Below, piece after piece: positions 27,211-35,140 of a stretch of DNA of 64,000 nt. Both the position numbers and the translations under genes were made by a program. This DNA comes from Georgenia sp. M64 (GTDB lineage: Bacteria; Actinomycetota; Actinomycetes; Actinomycetales; Actinomycetaceae), in NCBI RefSeq assembly GCF_038049925.1, contig NZ_CP145809.1, positions 3,258,599-3,322,598 of the forward strand, written 5' to 3'. The notes under the pieces were generated by a model. The model made no database searches. It was not told the origin of the DNA and worked only from the letters and a program-made list of their open reading frames with translations. Positions within the stretch are counted from its first letter, which is position 1; each line of letters opens with the position of its first letter.

Positions 27211-27846
27211 TCAGGCCTCCTCGGACCCCTCGGACTCCTCGGCGGCCGGGGCGGCGGCGGGAGCCTCGCCCTCGGCGGCCTCGGTCTCCTCTTCCTCCTC
27301 CTCGGCGCGCGGGGTGGAGATGAGGACGACGATCGTCTCGTCGTCGGCGTCGATCGTGGCGCCCTCGGGGCGCGGGATGTCGGCGACGCGGACCTGTGCG
27401 CCGTCCTCGAGACCCTCGACCGAGATGACGATCTGCTCGGGGATGGACGTCGCCGGGACCGTGATGGTCAGGGTCTGCTGCTCGAGCTGGTGGATGGTCC
27501 CGGGGGCCGACTCGCCCTCGACGTGGACCGGGATGTCGACGGTGACGCGCTCGCCCTTGCGCACGACCACGAAGTCGATGTGCTCGATGGTGCGACGGAC
27601 CGGGTCGCGCTGGATGTCCTTGGCGAGAGCGAGCTGCTCCCCACCCTCGATGTCGAGGTTGATGAGTGCGTTGGCGTGCCCCTTGACCGCGAGGAACGTC
27701 TCGTGGGACGGCAGCGCGAGGTGCTTCGGCTCGGTGCCGTGCCCGTACAGGACGGCCGGGATGAGGCCGCTACGGCGGGCGCGGCGGGCGGCACCCTTGC
27801 CGAACTCGGATCGAATGGTCGCAGAGAGCTTGATCTGGTCAGCCAC
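27211..27846 (-). CDS. rplY: 50S ribosomal protein L25/general stress protein Ctc
   Basis: 211-aa ribosomal protein that binds 5S rRNA. The N-terminal L25 domain ([31 protein letters not shown]) is followed by the TL5/Ctc beta domain (about residues 100-180) and an acidic Glu/Ala/Pro tail of 30 residues, common in actinobacterial versions. The start is a GTG at 27846 with GAGGAG upstream. A long untranslated leader of about 165 nt is implied if the promoter at 28021-28050 is used. The next gene is pth, the conserved neighbour. Confidence 0.95.
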   Translation of the reverse strand: MADQIKLSATIRSEFGKGAARRARRSGLIPAVLYGHGTEPKHLALPSHETFLAVKGHANALINLDIEGGEQLALAKDIQRDPVRRTIEHIDFVVVRKGERVTVDIPVHVEGESAPGTIHQLEQQTLTITVPATSIPEQIVISVEGLEDGAQVRVADIPRPEGATIDADDETIVVLISTPRAEEEEEETEAAEGEAPAAAPAAEESEGSEEA

Positions 27847-28020
27847 GGGGGTCTCCTCGGGGGCGTTCGGTTTCTCGATGGGCGGTGGGCCTCAGCGTGG
27901 GACGTCGTACGGACGGCGCAACGGGGCACCACCGCGTCGATCACGGAACCGGGGGCTCCGCAGGTGCGGTGCCCGGAGCCTGCTGGCCCGTCCGGCGTCC
28001 CTCGCCGAGGCAACCTGTAC

Positions 28021-28050
28021 ATCTTAGCCGCTCCCCGCCGGGGTCGGTAA
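28021..28050 (-). promoter_or_regulatory. Putative rplY promoter
   Basis: On the minus strand TTACCG (28045-28050) and TAAGAT (28021-28026) are spaced by 18 nt, a fair match to a housekeeping promoter. It lies in the 372-nt divergent gap between rplY and the dienelactone hydrolase gene, in which I see no other gene. The implied leader of about 165 nt may hold regulatory structure. Confidence 0.45.
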
Positions 28051-28218
28051 CCGGACGTTGTGGGGGCGACCCCAGGAGCCTCCCCACGATCTCCGCGACC
28101 GCGAACGAGCGGGTCCCGACCGTGGAGGAACGATGCGGGAACGACCCGGGAGCGCCTGGGCGAGATCGGCGCCAGACTGTGGCACTGGGCGGGCGCCGGC
28201 CCGCGTGAAGGAGCCCCG

Positions 28219-28920
28219 ATGACCGACCAGCCGACGAGCGTGACGATCCCCACAGCAGACGGCGACATGCCGGGCCACCTCTGGCTCCCGCCGTCGGGCA
28301 CCGGACCCGGCCTCGTGGTCCTGCAGGAGATCTTCGGCGTGAGCGACTACATCCGGTCACGGTCGGCCGACCTCGCCGCGCTGGGGTACGTCGTCCTCGC
28401 GCCGGAGATCTACTGGCGCCTCGACGAGGCCGGGCTCGACGAGTCGGGGGACGACTTCCTCGAGCGCGCGATGGGTCTCGTCGCCCGGGTCGACTGGCCG
28501 CGCGCCGTCGCCGACGCCGTCGCCGCGCTGGGGGCGCTGCGCGGCCGTGCGGAGGTCACCGCCGGTACCGGCGTGCTGGGGTTCTGCTTCGGCGGAGGCC
28601 TGGCGTTCGAGGTCGCCGCCCACGCGGACCCGGACGCCCTGGTCGCGTACTACGGCTCCGCCCTGCCGCAGCTGCTCGACCTCGCGCCTGCCGTGCGCGC
28701 GCCGAGCCTGCACCACTTCGGCACCGAGGACGCCTACATCCCGATGGAGACCGTCGAGCGGATCCGCGAGGCCGTGGCAGGTCCGGAGGTCGAGTTCCGG
28801 CTGCACGAGGGCGCCGGTCACGCCTTCGACAACCCCCACCCGATGTTCCACCACGCCGCCGCGAGCGCCGAGGCGTGGGCGCAGACGACCGACTTCCTGG
28901 CCCGCCGGCTGCCGGTCTAG
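28219..28920 (+). CDS. Dienelactone hydrolase family protein
   Basis: 233-aa alpha/beta hydrolase with a cysteine nucleophile. The nucleophile elbow is GFCFGGG, the acid is in FGTEDAYIP, and the His is in GAGHAFDNPHPMFHH; the oxyanion segment VVLQEIFGVSDYIRSRSADLAALGY is typical of carboxymethylenebutenolidase-like enzymes. No aromatic-degradation genes are nearby, so the physiological ester is unknown and the enzyme may be a general hydrolase. The start is the ATG at 28219 with GAAGGAG 5 nt upstream. Codon use is like that of the neighbours. Confidence 0.88.
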   Translation: MTDQPTSVTIPTADGDMPGHLWLPPSGTGPGLVVLQEIFGVSDYIRSRSADLAALGYVVLAPEIYWRLDEAGLDESGDDFLERAMGLVARVDWPRAVADAVAALGALRGRAEVTAGTGVLGFCFGGGLAFEVAAHADPDALVAYYGSALPQLLDLAPAVRAPSLHHFGTEDAYIPMETVERIREAVAGPEVEFRLHEGAGHAFDNPHPMFHHAAASAEAWAQTTDFLARRLPV

Positions 28921-28968
28921 GCGCGCCCACCTCGGGGCCACCGCACACGGGAGCCCGCGGAGGCGATG

Positions 28969-29931
28969 TCAGCGGGGTACCACGCCGGCGCGGGCCATGA
29001 CGGCACGGAAGCGGTCGACGTCCCAGGCGTCCACCCACGTCCACCGGACGACGCCGCCGACCACCAGCCGGAGCCGGTCCTCCCGCTGCTTCTCCCGCCA
29101 CAGGGCCTCGGCTCCGCCGGCCCCGTACTTCGTCCGGCCGTCGAACTCGCCGGCGAGGCGCAGGTTCTCCCACCGGAAGTCGGTCCGGGCCACGAAGCCT
29201 TCGGCGTCCCTGAACTCGCGCTGGAGGTCGGGCAGAGGAAGGCCGAGCTCCATCATGCGCGCACGGCTGACGGACTCCCCCACCGACTCCGACCGGCCGT
29301 CGGCGGCCAGCACCACCGCCCGTGCGCGTCGCGCGCCCCTGGCACCGCTGACCTGGTCGAGCTCGACCATGAGGTCCTCGTGCGTCGCGGCGCCCGTGCG
29401 GAGCGCATGGTCCGCAGCAGGCAGCGCCGAGGCCAGTGGTCGACCGCGCGCGAGGTCGACGACGGTCCGGGCGACGGATGTGACGAGCACGCCGCCGATC
29501 GAGATCACGGTGGGGATCGTCCGCACGCGGTGCCGCCGGATCCCGGCGGACGACCGCCCGCCACGCGCAGCGTCGGAGGTGACGTGCACCTGCTGCGGAG
29601 CCGGCCCGACGATCGGTAGCCCGTGGAGCACAGCGGCCGACTCGTGCGACAGCACAGCGGGGCCGCGCAGCCCGTCCACCGTGGCCAGGACGAGGTACCT
29701 GTGCCGCTCGGACACGGTTGCCGCCCGCCACTGCTCACGCTCGATGTACGTCCCTCGCCGCACCCGGAGCAGGTCCGGCCGTCTGGACGCCCTGTCGCGC
29801 GGGACCGCCGTGGCGGAGTCCGGCCGACCGAGACGGACCAGCTCGACGAGGTACGTGCGTCGTCGCCATGCGGAGGAGGCTCGCAGACCGGAGCCACGGC
29901 TGGTGCCGGCACTGTGGACAATCACAGCCAT
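28969..29931 (-). CDS. AbiEi-like winged-helix / nuclease-fold protein
   Basis: 320-aa protein of a family common in Micrococcales. The N-terminal half resembles the AbiEi antitoxin (type IV toxin-antitoxin): a winged helix followed by LLRVRRGTYIEREQW and SHESAAVLHGLP. The C-terminal half resembles the DUF559/Vsr PD-(D/E)XK fold: Asp251, then GEFDGRTKYG with Glu262, Asp264 and Lys268, then REKQREDRLR and a conserved final Trp. No AbiEii nucleotidyltransferase toxin is adjacent, so this is an orphan and a role in toxin control is not supported. The ATG at 29931 lacks a ribosome-binding site; a GTG at 29961 is an alternative. The open frame continues upstream through repeats, which I do not count as coding. 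Confidence 0.7.
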   Translation of the reverse strand: MAVIVHSAGTSRGSGLRASSAWRRRTYLVELVRLGRPDSATAVPRDRASRRPDLLRVRRGTYIEREQWRAATVSERHRYLVLATVDGLRGPAVLSHESAAVLHGLPIVGPAPQQVHVTSDAARGGRSSAGIRRHRVRTIPTVISIGGVLVTSVARTVVDLARGRPLASALPAADHALRTGAATHEDLMVELDQVSGARGARRARAVVLAADGRSESVGESVSRARMMELGLPLPDLQREFRDAEGFVARTDFRWENLRLAGEFDGRTKYGAGGAEALWREKQREDRLRLVVGGVVRWTWVDAWDVDRFRAVMARAGVVPR

Positions 29932-29984
29932 CGCAACCCGGGGGTTGCCGGTTGTGCTCACGCTCGGCTCGCCAGTGCTCCCGC

Positions 29985-30040
29985 GGTGACCGAACGATCC
30001 CCTGGTGACCGAACGATCCCCTGGTGACCGAACGATCCCC
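29985..30040. repeat. 19-bp tandem repeat, three copies (repeat family A)
   Basis: GGTGACCGAACGATCCCCT is repeated at 29985-30003, 30004-30022 and 30023-30040 (last base missing). Its reverse complement matches 43248-43264 in the second locus with a single mismatch over 17 bases. Confidence 0.92.
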
Positions 30041-30057
30041 GCACACCGCTCTAACTC

Positions 30058-30284
30058 GGCAACGGAGGGATCGCTCGCACGCAGGACCCCCTGCCCATGG
30101 CAACAAAGGGATCGCTCGCACGCAGGACCCCCCTGCCCATGGCAACAAAGGGATCGCTCGCACGCAGGACCCCCCTGCCCATGGCAATAAAGGGATCGCT
30201 CGCACGCAGGACCCCCGGCCACCGGCGACAGAGGGATCACTCCCGCGGGCAACCGGCTCTCAGTGGCCGCACAGGGATCGCTCA
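30058..30284. repeat. 41-42 bp periodic array with AGGGATCGCTCG core
   Basis: The 12-mer AGGGATCGCTCG or a close variant begins at 30066, 30107, 30149, 30191, 30232 and 30273, spacing 41, 42, 42, 41 and 41. Units one to four are nearly identical over their whole length, including the flank CGCACGCAGGACC and CCCATGGCAA; the last two keep the core and the period but diverge between. The array fills the 389-nt gap between the prs stop and the start of the AbiEi-like gene. No gene is seen within it. Confidence 0.93.
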
Positions 30285-30320
30285 CGCGCCGGCCCCCGAG
30301 CCCCCGAGCACCCGGTCGAG

Positions 30321-31301
30321 TCAGGCGTTGCCCTCGAACAGCGAGGTGACGGAGCCGTCGTCGAACACCTCACGGATCGCGCGAGCGAGCAGCGGGGCGA
30401 TCGGCAGCACCGTCAGCTGGGGGAAGTGCTTGTCCGCGCTGATCGGGAGCGTGTCGGTCACGACCACCTCGCGCGCGCCGGACTCGGAGAGCCGCTGCGC
30501 CGCGGGGTCGGACAGCACCCCGTGCGTCGCGGCGACGATGACGTCGGAGGCGCCGGCGGCGAGGACCACCTTGACGGCCTCGGCGATCGTCCCACCGGTG
30601 TCGATCATGTCGTCCACGAGCACCGCGGTGCGGCCCTTGACGTCACCGACCACCCGGTTGGCCACCGACTGGTTCGGCCGGCTGATGTCGCGGGTCTTGT
30701 GCACGAACGCCAGCGGCACCCCGCCCAGGCGTGCGGCCCACTGCTCGGCCACACGGATGCGGCCGGCGTCCGGGGAGACCATCGCGGCGTTGGAGGTGTC
30801 GATCCGGGTGCGCACGTAGTCGGTGAGGATCGGCATGGCCCAGAGGTGGTCCACCGGACCGTCGAAGAAGCCCTGCGACTGCGCGGCGTGCATGTCGATG
30901 CTCAGCAGCCGGTCCGCCCCCGCGGTCTTGAACAGGTCGGCCACGAGACGGGCGGAGATCGGCTCGCGCCCGCGGTGCTTCTTGTCCTGCCGGGCGTAGG
31001 GGTAGAAGGGCGCCACCACCGTGATCCGCTTGGCCGAGCCGCGCTTGAGGGCGTCGACCATGAGCAGCTGTTCCATGAGCCACTGGTTGATCGGCGAGGT
31101 GTGCGACTGCAGGACGAACACGTCCGAGCCACGCACCGACTCGTTGAAGCGGACGTAGATCTCGCCGTTGGCGAAGTCGTACGCCGAGGTCGGCAGCAGG
31201 TCGATGCCCAGCTCCTGCGCGACGTCCGCCGCGAGCTGAGGGTGGGCGCGGCCGCTCACCAGGACCAGCCGCTTCTCACCCTGGGTGATGATGCCCGTCA
31301 T
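30321..31301 (-). CDS. prs: Ribose-phosphate pyrophosphokinase
   Basis: 326-aa class I PRPP synthase that supplies PRPP for purines, pyrimidines, histidine, tryptophan and, in actinobacteria, arabinogalactan precursors. Motifs: [16 protein letters not shown], the catalytic flexible loop [22 protein letters not shown], the [11 protein letters not shown] segment and the PRPP-binding loop [13 protein letters not shown]. The ATG at 31301 overlaps the glmU stop as ATGA, the standard glmU-prs arrangement. The gene is followed by the 41-42 bp repeat array rather than a simple terminator. Confidence 0.97.
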   Translation of the reverse strand: MTGIITQGEKRLVLVSGRAHPQLAADVAQELGIDLLPTSAYDFANGEIYVRFNESVRGSDVFVLQSHTSPINQWLMEQLLMVDALKRGSAKRITVVAPFYPYARQDKKHRGREPISARLVADLFKTAGADRLLSIDMHAAQSQGFFDGPVDHLWAMPILTDYVRTRIDTSNAAMVSPDAGRIRVAEQWAARLGGVPLAFVHKTRDISRPNQSVANRVVGDVKGRTAVLVDDMIDTGGTIAEAVKVVLAAGASDVIVAATHGVLSDPAAQRLSESGAREVVVTDTLPISADKHFPQLTVLPIAPLLARAIREVFDDGSVTSLFEGNA

Positions 31302-32947
31302 CGGACGCTGTCTCCTTCTGCCGAGGTACCCGGGGCCGTGCGGTCCCGCGGGGTCGTGGAACTGCCCTGGGCGCGGCGCGCGCGCTCGGCCCGAGCCTGG
31401 GGGGAGAGCCCGCCCGGGGCGACACCGGCGTCCGCGTCGGCCTCGGACATCCCGAGCGCGCGAGCGGCCGCGCGCGCGGCGGCCGTGCCGGGCCGGCGCC
31501 GGAAGACCCAGCCCTCGATGATGCGCTGCGAGGCGCCCGTGACGGAGAGCGCGCCCGGCGGCACGTCCTCGCGCACCGTCGTACCCGCGCCGGTGTAGGC
31601 GCCGTCGCCGACGGTCACCGGCGCGACGAACATGTTGTCCGAGCCGGTGCGGGCGTGCGCGCCGATCCGGGTGCGGTGCTTCTCCACGCCGTCGTAGTTG
31701 ACGAACACGGAGGAGGCGCCGATGTTCGTGCCCTCACCGATGTCGGCGTCACCGACGTAGGTCAGGTGCGGCACCTTGGCGCCGGCGCCGATCCGGGCGT
31801 TCTTCACCTCGACGAAGGTGCCGATCTTGCCGCCGCTGGCCAGGTGGGTCCCCGGCCGCAGGTAGGCGAACGGCCCGACGTCGACGCCGTCCTCGAGGAC
31901 CGCCGACGAGCCGTGCGTGCGGCAGACGGTCGCCCCGGCGCCGACGGTGACGTCGGTGAGCGTCGTCTCGGGCCCGAGGGTCGAGCCCTCGCCGACGCTC
32001 GTCGACCCGTGCAGCTGGGTACCGGGCAGGAGGGTCACGTCGCGCGCGAGCTCGACGTCGACGTCGACCCAGGTCGTCGCGGGGTCCACGACCGTCACGC
32101 CCGCCCGCATCCACTCCTCCACGGTGCGCCGGTTGAGCTCGACGCCGAGCGCCGCGAGCTGGGCGCGGTCGTTGACCCCCTCGACGAGCCAGGAGTCCTC
32201 CACGGAGATGGCCTGGACCCGCAGCCCCTTGCCGTGGGCGAGCGCGACGACGTCGGTGAGGTAGACCTCGCCCTGGTCGTTGGCGCGGCCGACGCCGCCG
32301 AGCGCCTCGCGCAGGACCGCGGCGTCGAAGACGTAGGTGGAGGTGTTGATCTCGCGGATCTCCCGCTGGGCGTCCGTGGCGTCGCGCTCCTCGACCACGC
32401 CGACGACGGCGCCCGTGCCCTCCTCGCGCAGGATCCGCCCGTAGCCGTACGGGTCCTCGACCGTCGTCGTGAGCACCGTGACGGCGTTGGCGTCCTCGGT
32501 GTGGGCGCGCAGGAGCTCACCGAGGGTGTCCGCGTCGAGCAGGGGCGTGTCGCCCGCCATGACGACGACGGCGCCGGACAGCACCGGCGACTCCGCGGAG
32601 TGGTCAGGGACGCCCGGACCCTGGTGCCCGGCGACCGCGGCGCCGAGCGTGACGGCGTCGAGCGCCCCGAGCGCCACCTGGACGGCCCGTCCGGTGCCCG
32701 GCACGGCGTCCTGGTCGACGATCATGACGCCGGGGTCGACCTCACGGGCGTGGGCGGCGACGGCGTCGCGGCCGTGCCGCACGACCACGGCCAGGCGCGC
32801 CGGCGCCAGGCCGCGCGCGGCGGTGAGGGCGTGGCCCAGGAGGCTGCGGCCCCCGATCCGGTGCAGCACCTTGGGGGTGCGCGACTTCATGCGGGTGCCC
32901 TCACCTGCGGCGAGGACGATGACGGCAGCAGGTTGGGTCGGGCTCAC
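31298..32947 (-). CDS. glmU: Bifunctional UDP-GlcNAc pyrophosphorylase / glucosamine-1-phosphate acetyltransferase
   Basis: Makes UDP-N-acetylglucosamine for peptidoglycan. The N-terminal uridyltransferase has [21 protein letters not shown] and [11 protein letters not shown]; the C-terminal left-handed beta-helix acetyltransferase has hexapeptide repeats, [34 protein letters not shown] and [17 protein letters not shown]. At 549 aa it is longer than the usual 450-495. It has an insert of about 25 residues before GDTP ([20 protein letters not shown]) and a basic, disordered tail of about 50 residues. The start is the GTG at 32947 with GAGGGAG upstream. It overlaps prs by 4 nt. Confidence 0.96.
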   Translation of the reverse strand: MSPTQPAAVIVLAAGEGTRMKSRTPKVLHRIGGRSLLGHALTAARGLAPARLAVVVRHGRDAVAAHAREVDPGVMIVDQDAVPGTGRAVQVALGALDAVTLGAAVAGHQGPGVPDHSAESPVLSGAVVVMAGDTPLLDADTLGELLRAHTEDANAVTVLTTTVEDPYGYGRILREEGTGAVVGVVEERDATDAQREIREINTSTYVFDAAVLREALGGVGRANDQGEVYLTDVVALAHGKGLRVQAISVEDSWLVEGVNDRAQLAALGVELNRRTVEEWMRAGVTVVDPATTWVDVDVELARDVTLLPGTQLHGSTSVGEGSTLGPETTLTDVTVGAGATVCRTHGSSAVLEDGVDVGPFAYLRPGTHLASGGKIGTFVEVKNARIGAGAKVPHLTYVGDADIGEGTNIGASSVFVNYDGVEKHRTRIGAHARTGSDNMFVAPVTVGDGAYTGAGTTVREDVPPGALSVTGASQRIIEGWVFRRRPGTAAARAAARALGMSEADADAGVAPGGLSPQARAERARRAQGSSTTPRDRTAPGTSAEGDSVR

Positions 32948-33027
32948 GCCGGCTCCCTCGGTTGTCTCCGCCCGTGATCGCCCCGGGCGTCGTGCACGGA
33001 TCACTCTAGCGGCGTCCGGACGACCGG

Positions 33028-33099
33028 CTCCGCCCCCAGGATTCGAACCCGGACCGCAAGGCACCAAAGGCCTGCGTGCTGCCGTTACACCAGGGCGGA
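33028..33099 (-). tRNA. tRNA-Gln (anticodon UUG)
   Basis: The minus strand forms a 72-nt cloverleaf: acceptor TCCGCCC/GGGCGGA with discriminator G73, T arm CCGGG-TTCGAAT-CCTGG, and anticodon loop CTTTGGT giving UUG. G73 and the UUG anticodon agree with glutamine identity. The 3' CCA is not encoded. It lies upstream of glmU on the same strand. Confidence 0.93.
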
Positions 33100-33202
33100 C
33101 CGCGCGTGCGCGCCCGACAAGTGTGCCAGCACCGGGCGCTCTCACCGCCTGCCGCGGGCTCGTTCCGGCCTGCCCCTTGCCGCGCACGGCATGATGGGGG
33201 GC

Positions 33203-33994
33203 ATGTCCGAGCCGCGCCGCGCCCCGCGGGTGCGCATGACCGGGAGCCAGCGGCGTGAGCAGCTGGTCACGGTCGGGCGCGCGCTCTTCGCCGAGAAGGG
33301 CTTCGAGGGCACCTCGGTGGAGGAGATCGCCGCCCGGGCGGACGTCTCCAAGCCGGTCGTGTACGAGCACTTCGGCGGCAAGGAGGGCATCTACGCCGTC
33401 GTGGTCGACCGCGAGGTGCAGCGCCTGCTGGGCATGCTCACCGAGCAGCTCAGCTCCGGCGGCCACCCCAAGGACGTCGTCGAGCGGGCGGCGCTGGCCC
33501 TGCTGGACTACATCGAGGACAACACCGACGGCTTCCGCATCCTCGTGCGCGACTCCCCGGTCGCGCAGGCGACCGGGACGTTCTCCTCGCTCATCGGCGA
33601 CGTCGCGAGCCAGGTCGAGCACCTCCTCGGCGCCCAGTTCCGCGGACGCGGTCTCGACCCGGAGGCCGCCCCCATGTACGCGCAGATGCTGGTCGGCCTC
33701 ATCGCGCTCACCGGGCAGTGGTGGCTCGAGGCGCGCCACCCGGCCAAGCGGGACGTCGCGGCCCACATCGTCAACCTCGCCTGGAACGGGCTCTCCGGTC
33801 TGCAGCGCGACCCGCGCCTGCGTTCGCCGGAGTCCGGCCCCCGGGCGCAGCGGCCGCCGCGGGTGGCGACTCCCGGTGAGGCGACGCCGAGCCCCTCGAC
33901 GCCGAGCCCCTCGTCGCCCAGCCCCTCGACACCGAGCACGTCGACGACACACGAGCCGAGATCCACACCACCGACGCCGTCCGTGCCGGCCTAG
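33203..33994 (+). CDS. TetR family transcriptional regulator
   Basis: 263-aa one-component repressor. The N-terminal helix-turn-helix is canonical ([49 protein letters not shown]). The ligand-binding domain runs to about residue 200. The C-terminus is a Ser/Pro/Thr-rich tail of about 45 residues encoded by a 15-bp tandem repeat (33883-33942), not part of the TetR fold. A tetR gene beside glmU is conserved in actinobacteria (for example Rv1019 beside Rv1018c). The ATG at 33203 is chosen because CATGAT lies 7 nt upstream (leaderless pattern); ATG 33191 is an alternative. Target and ligand are unknown. Confidence 0.9.
   Translation: MSEPRRAPRVRMTGSQRREQLVTVGRALFAEKGFEGTSVEEIAARADVSKPVVYEHFGGKEGIYAVVVDREVQRLLGMLTEQLSSGGHPKDVVERAALALLDYIEDNTDGFRILVRDSPVAQATGTFSSLIGDVASQVEHLLGAQFRGRGLDPEAAPMYAQMLVGLIALTGQWWLEARHPAKRDVAAHIVNLAWNGLSGLQRDPRLRSPESGPRAQRPPRVATPGEATPSPSTPSPSSPSPSTPSTSTTHEPRSTPPTPSVPA
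33883..33942. repeat. 15-bp tandem repeat in tetR 3' end
   Basis: Four consecutive 15-bp units based on GACGCCGAGCCCCTC, progressively diverged, encode the Thr-Pro-Ser-Pro-Ser repeats of the TetR tail. The frame is preserved. Confidence 0.85.
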
Positions 33995-33998
33995 CCCC

Positions 33999-34346
33999 TC
34001 AGGCCAGCGTCCACCCCGGGACGAGCGTGTGGTAGTCGAAGAACCGGCTCGCCACCACGTGCAGGGCCACGTAGTACGCGGCCACCGCCAGGTACGTCAG
34101 CACCAGCTTGGGCAGCGTCGCCTGCAGGAGGACCAGCATGAGCAGGGCCGCCGCCACCAGCGGGACGGCGATCACGGCCGTGGCCGAGCCGCCCAGCATG
34201 GTCGTCACGACCCCGAGCGTGACGACGGCGAAGCCGACGGCGGCCGCCTCGAACCAGCGCAGGCGACGGAACAGCGAGCGGTCACCGAGGAAGACGCTCA
34301 GGGCCGTCAGCGCCACGGCCACCGCGTACACGACGAGGTCCGGCAT
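33999..34346 (-). CDS. Small membrane protein of unknown function
   Basis: 115-aa protein with four predicted helices covering nearly its whole length ([55 protein letters not shown] and [19 protein letters not shown]). I do not recognise the family. It ends 4 nt from the convergent tetR stop. The ATG at 34346 lacks a ribosome-binding site but CATGAT ends 6 nt before it, matching the leaderless pattern seen repeatedly here; a GTG two codons upstream (34352) is the alternative. Codon usage (strong GC at third positions) supports that it is a real gene. Confidence 0.65.
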   Translation of the reverse strand: MPDLVVYAVAVALTALSVFLGDRSLFRRLRWFEAAAVGFAVVTLGVVTTMLGGSATAVIAVPLVAAALLMLVLLQATLPKLVLTYLAVAAYYVALHVVASRFFDYHTLVPGWTLA

Positions 34347-34458
34347 GGGCACATCATGTCCGCGACAGCCGTCGCCGTGGGGGACGTTCGGCTCAAGATT
34401 TCGGCAAGAACCCCGCCCTCCCACCGGGGCGCACCCCACAAGGTCTCTCGACGTCAAG

Positions 34459-34464
34459 TAATCT
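34459..34464 (+). promoter_or_regulatory. Leaderless-type -10 box of marR-family gene
   Basis: TAATCT is separated by exactly 6 nt from the ATG at 34471. Upstream lie TCGACGTCAAG and CTCAAGATTTC, AT-richer than the surroundings and possible autoregulatory sites. Confidence 0.55.
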
Positions 34465-34470
34465 TCGGGG

Positions 34471-35112
34471 ATGAGCGCAGCGCAGCCGAACGGGATCGCC
34501 GTCCCTGAGGGCGCCCGTCCCGCGGCGGCCGAGGCACCCGCGCCCACGGAGGGGCCTGCTGTCCCTGGTGACGTCCGGCCCGCCGCCACGGACGAGGTCG
34601 ACCGGATCGTGGCGGCCTGGCAGCGCGAGCGCCCGGACCTCCAGCCGCTGCCGCTGCACATCTTCTCCCGTGTCACCCGCCTCGCCCGGCACCTCGACCT
34701 CGCCCGGCGGGCGGCCTTCGCCCGCCACGGCATCGAGGCGTGGGAGTTCGACGTGCTCTCGGCGCTGCGCCGCGCCGGCGAGCCCTACGAGCTCACCCCG
34801 GGCCGCCTCATCGCCGAGACGCTCGTCTCGTCCGGGACCATGACCAACCGGATCGACCGGATGGTCGACCACGGCCTCGTCGTGCGAGCTGCGGACACCC
34901 AGGACCGCCGGGTGGTCAAGGTCCGCCTCACCGCCGAGGGCCGCTCCCGGGTCGACGCGGCGATGTCCGCGCTCCTGGCGTCCGAGCGAGAGCTCCTCGC
35001 CGGGCTGTCCGCGGAGGACCACGACCGGCTGCGCGACCTGCTGCGCGCGGTCCTGCTGCCCTTCGACCGCGGCCCCGTCCCGCCGGCACGGCCCGGCGGC
35101 CCGTCCGTCTGA
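34471..35112 (+). CDS. MarR family transcriptional regulator
   Basis: 213-aa winged-helix regulator. A disordered Ala/Pro-rich head of about 45 residues precedes the MarR domain: LPLHIFSRVTRLARHLDLARRAAFARHGIEAWEFDVLSALRRAGEPYELTPGRLIAETLVSSGTMTNRIDRMVDHGLVVR is helix-turn-helix, and ADTQDRRVVKVRLTAEG is the wing with the conserved DxRxxxV. It belongs to the group that regulates stress or small-molecule responses; the target is unknown. The convergent ABC-F gene and the divergent small membrane gene are possible targets. The ATG is preceded by a -10 box rather than a ribosome-binding site. Confidence 0.9.
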   Translation: MSAAQPNGIAVPEGARPAAAEAPAPTEGPAVPGDVRPAATDEVDRIVAAWQRERPDLQPLPLHIFSRVTRLARHLDLARRAAFARHGIEAWEFDVLSALRRAGEPYELTPGRLIAETLVSSGTMTNRIDRMVDHGLVVRAADTQDRRVVKVRLTAEGRSRVDAAMSALLASERELLAGLSAEDHDRLRDLLRAVLLPFDRGPVPPARPGGPSV

Positions 35113-35140
35113 CCGGGCCCGCGGCCCGTCCTGGCGGGTG

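Noticed and set aside
30058-30284. CRISPR array
   Set aside because: Units are spaced regularly at 41-42 bp, but the sequence between cores is also repeated and is not unique. No cas genes are in the window.
29932-30285. Upstream in-frame extension of the AbiEi-like gene through the repeats
   Set aside because: The open frame continues and would encode repeated ACERSLCCHGQGG units, but this is simply translation of the 41-42 bp array. There is no ribosome-binding site, and the domain starts after 29931.
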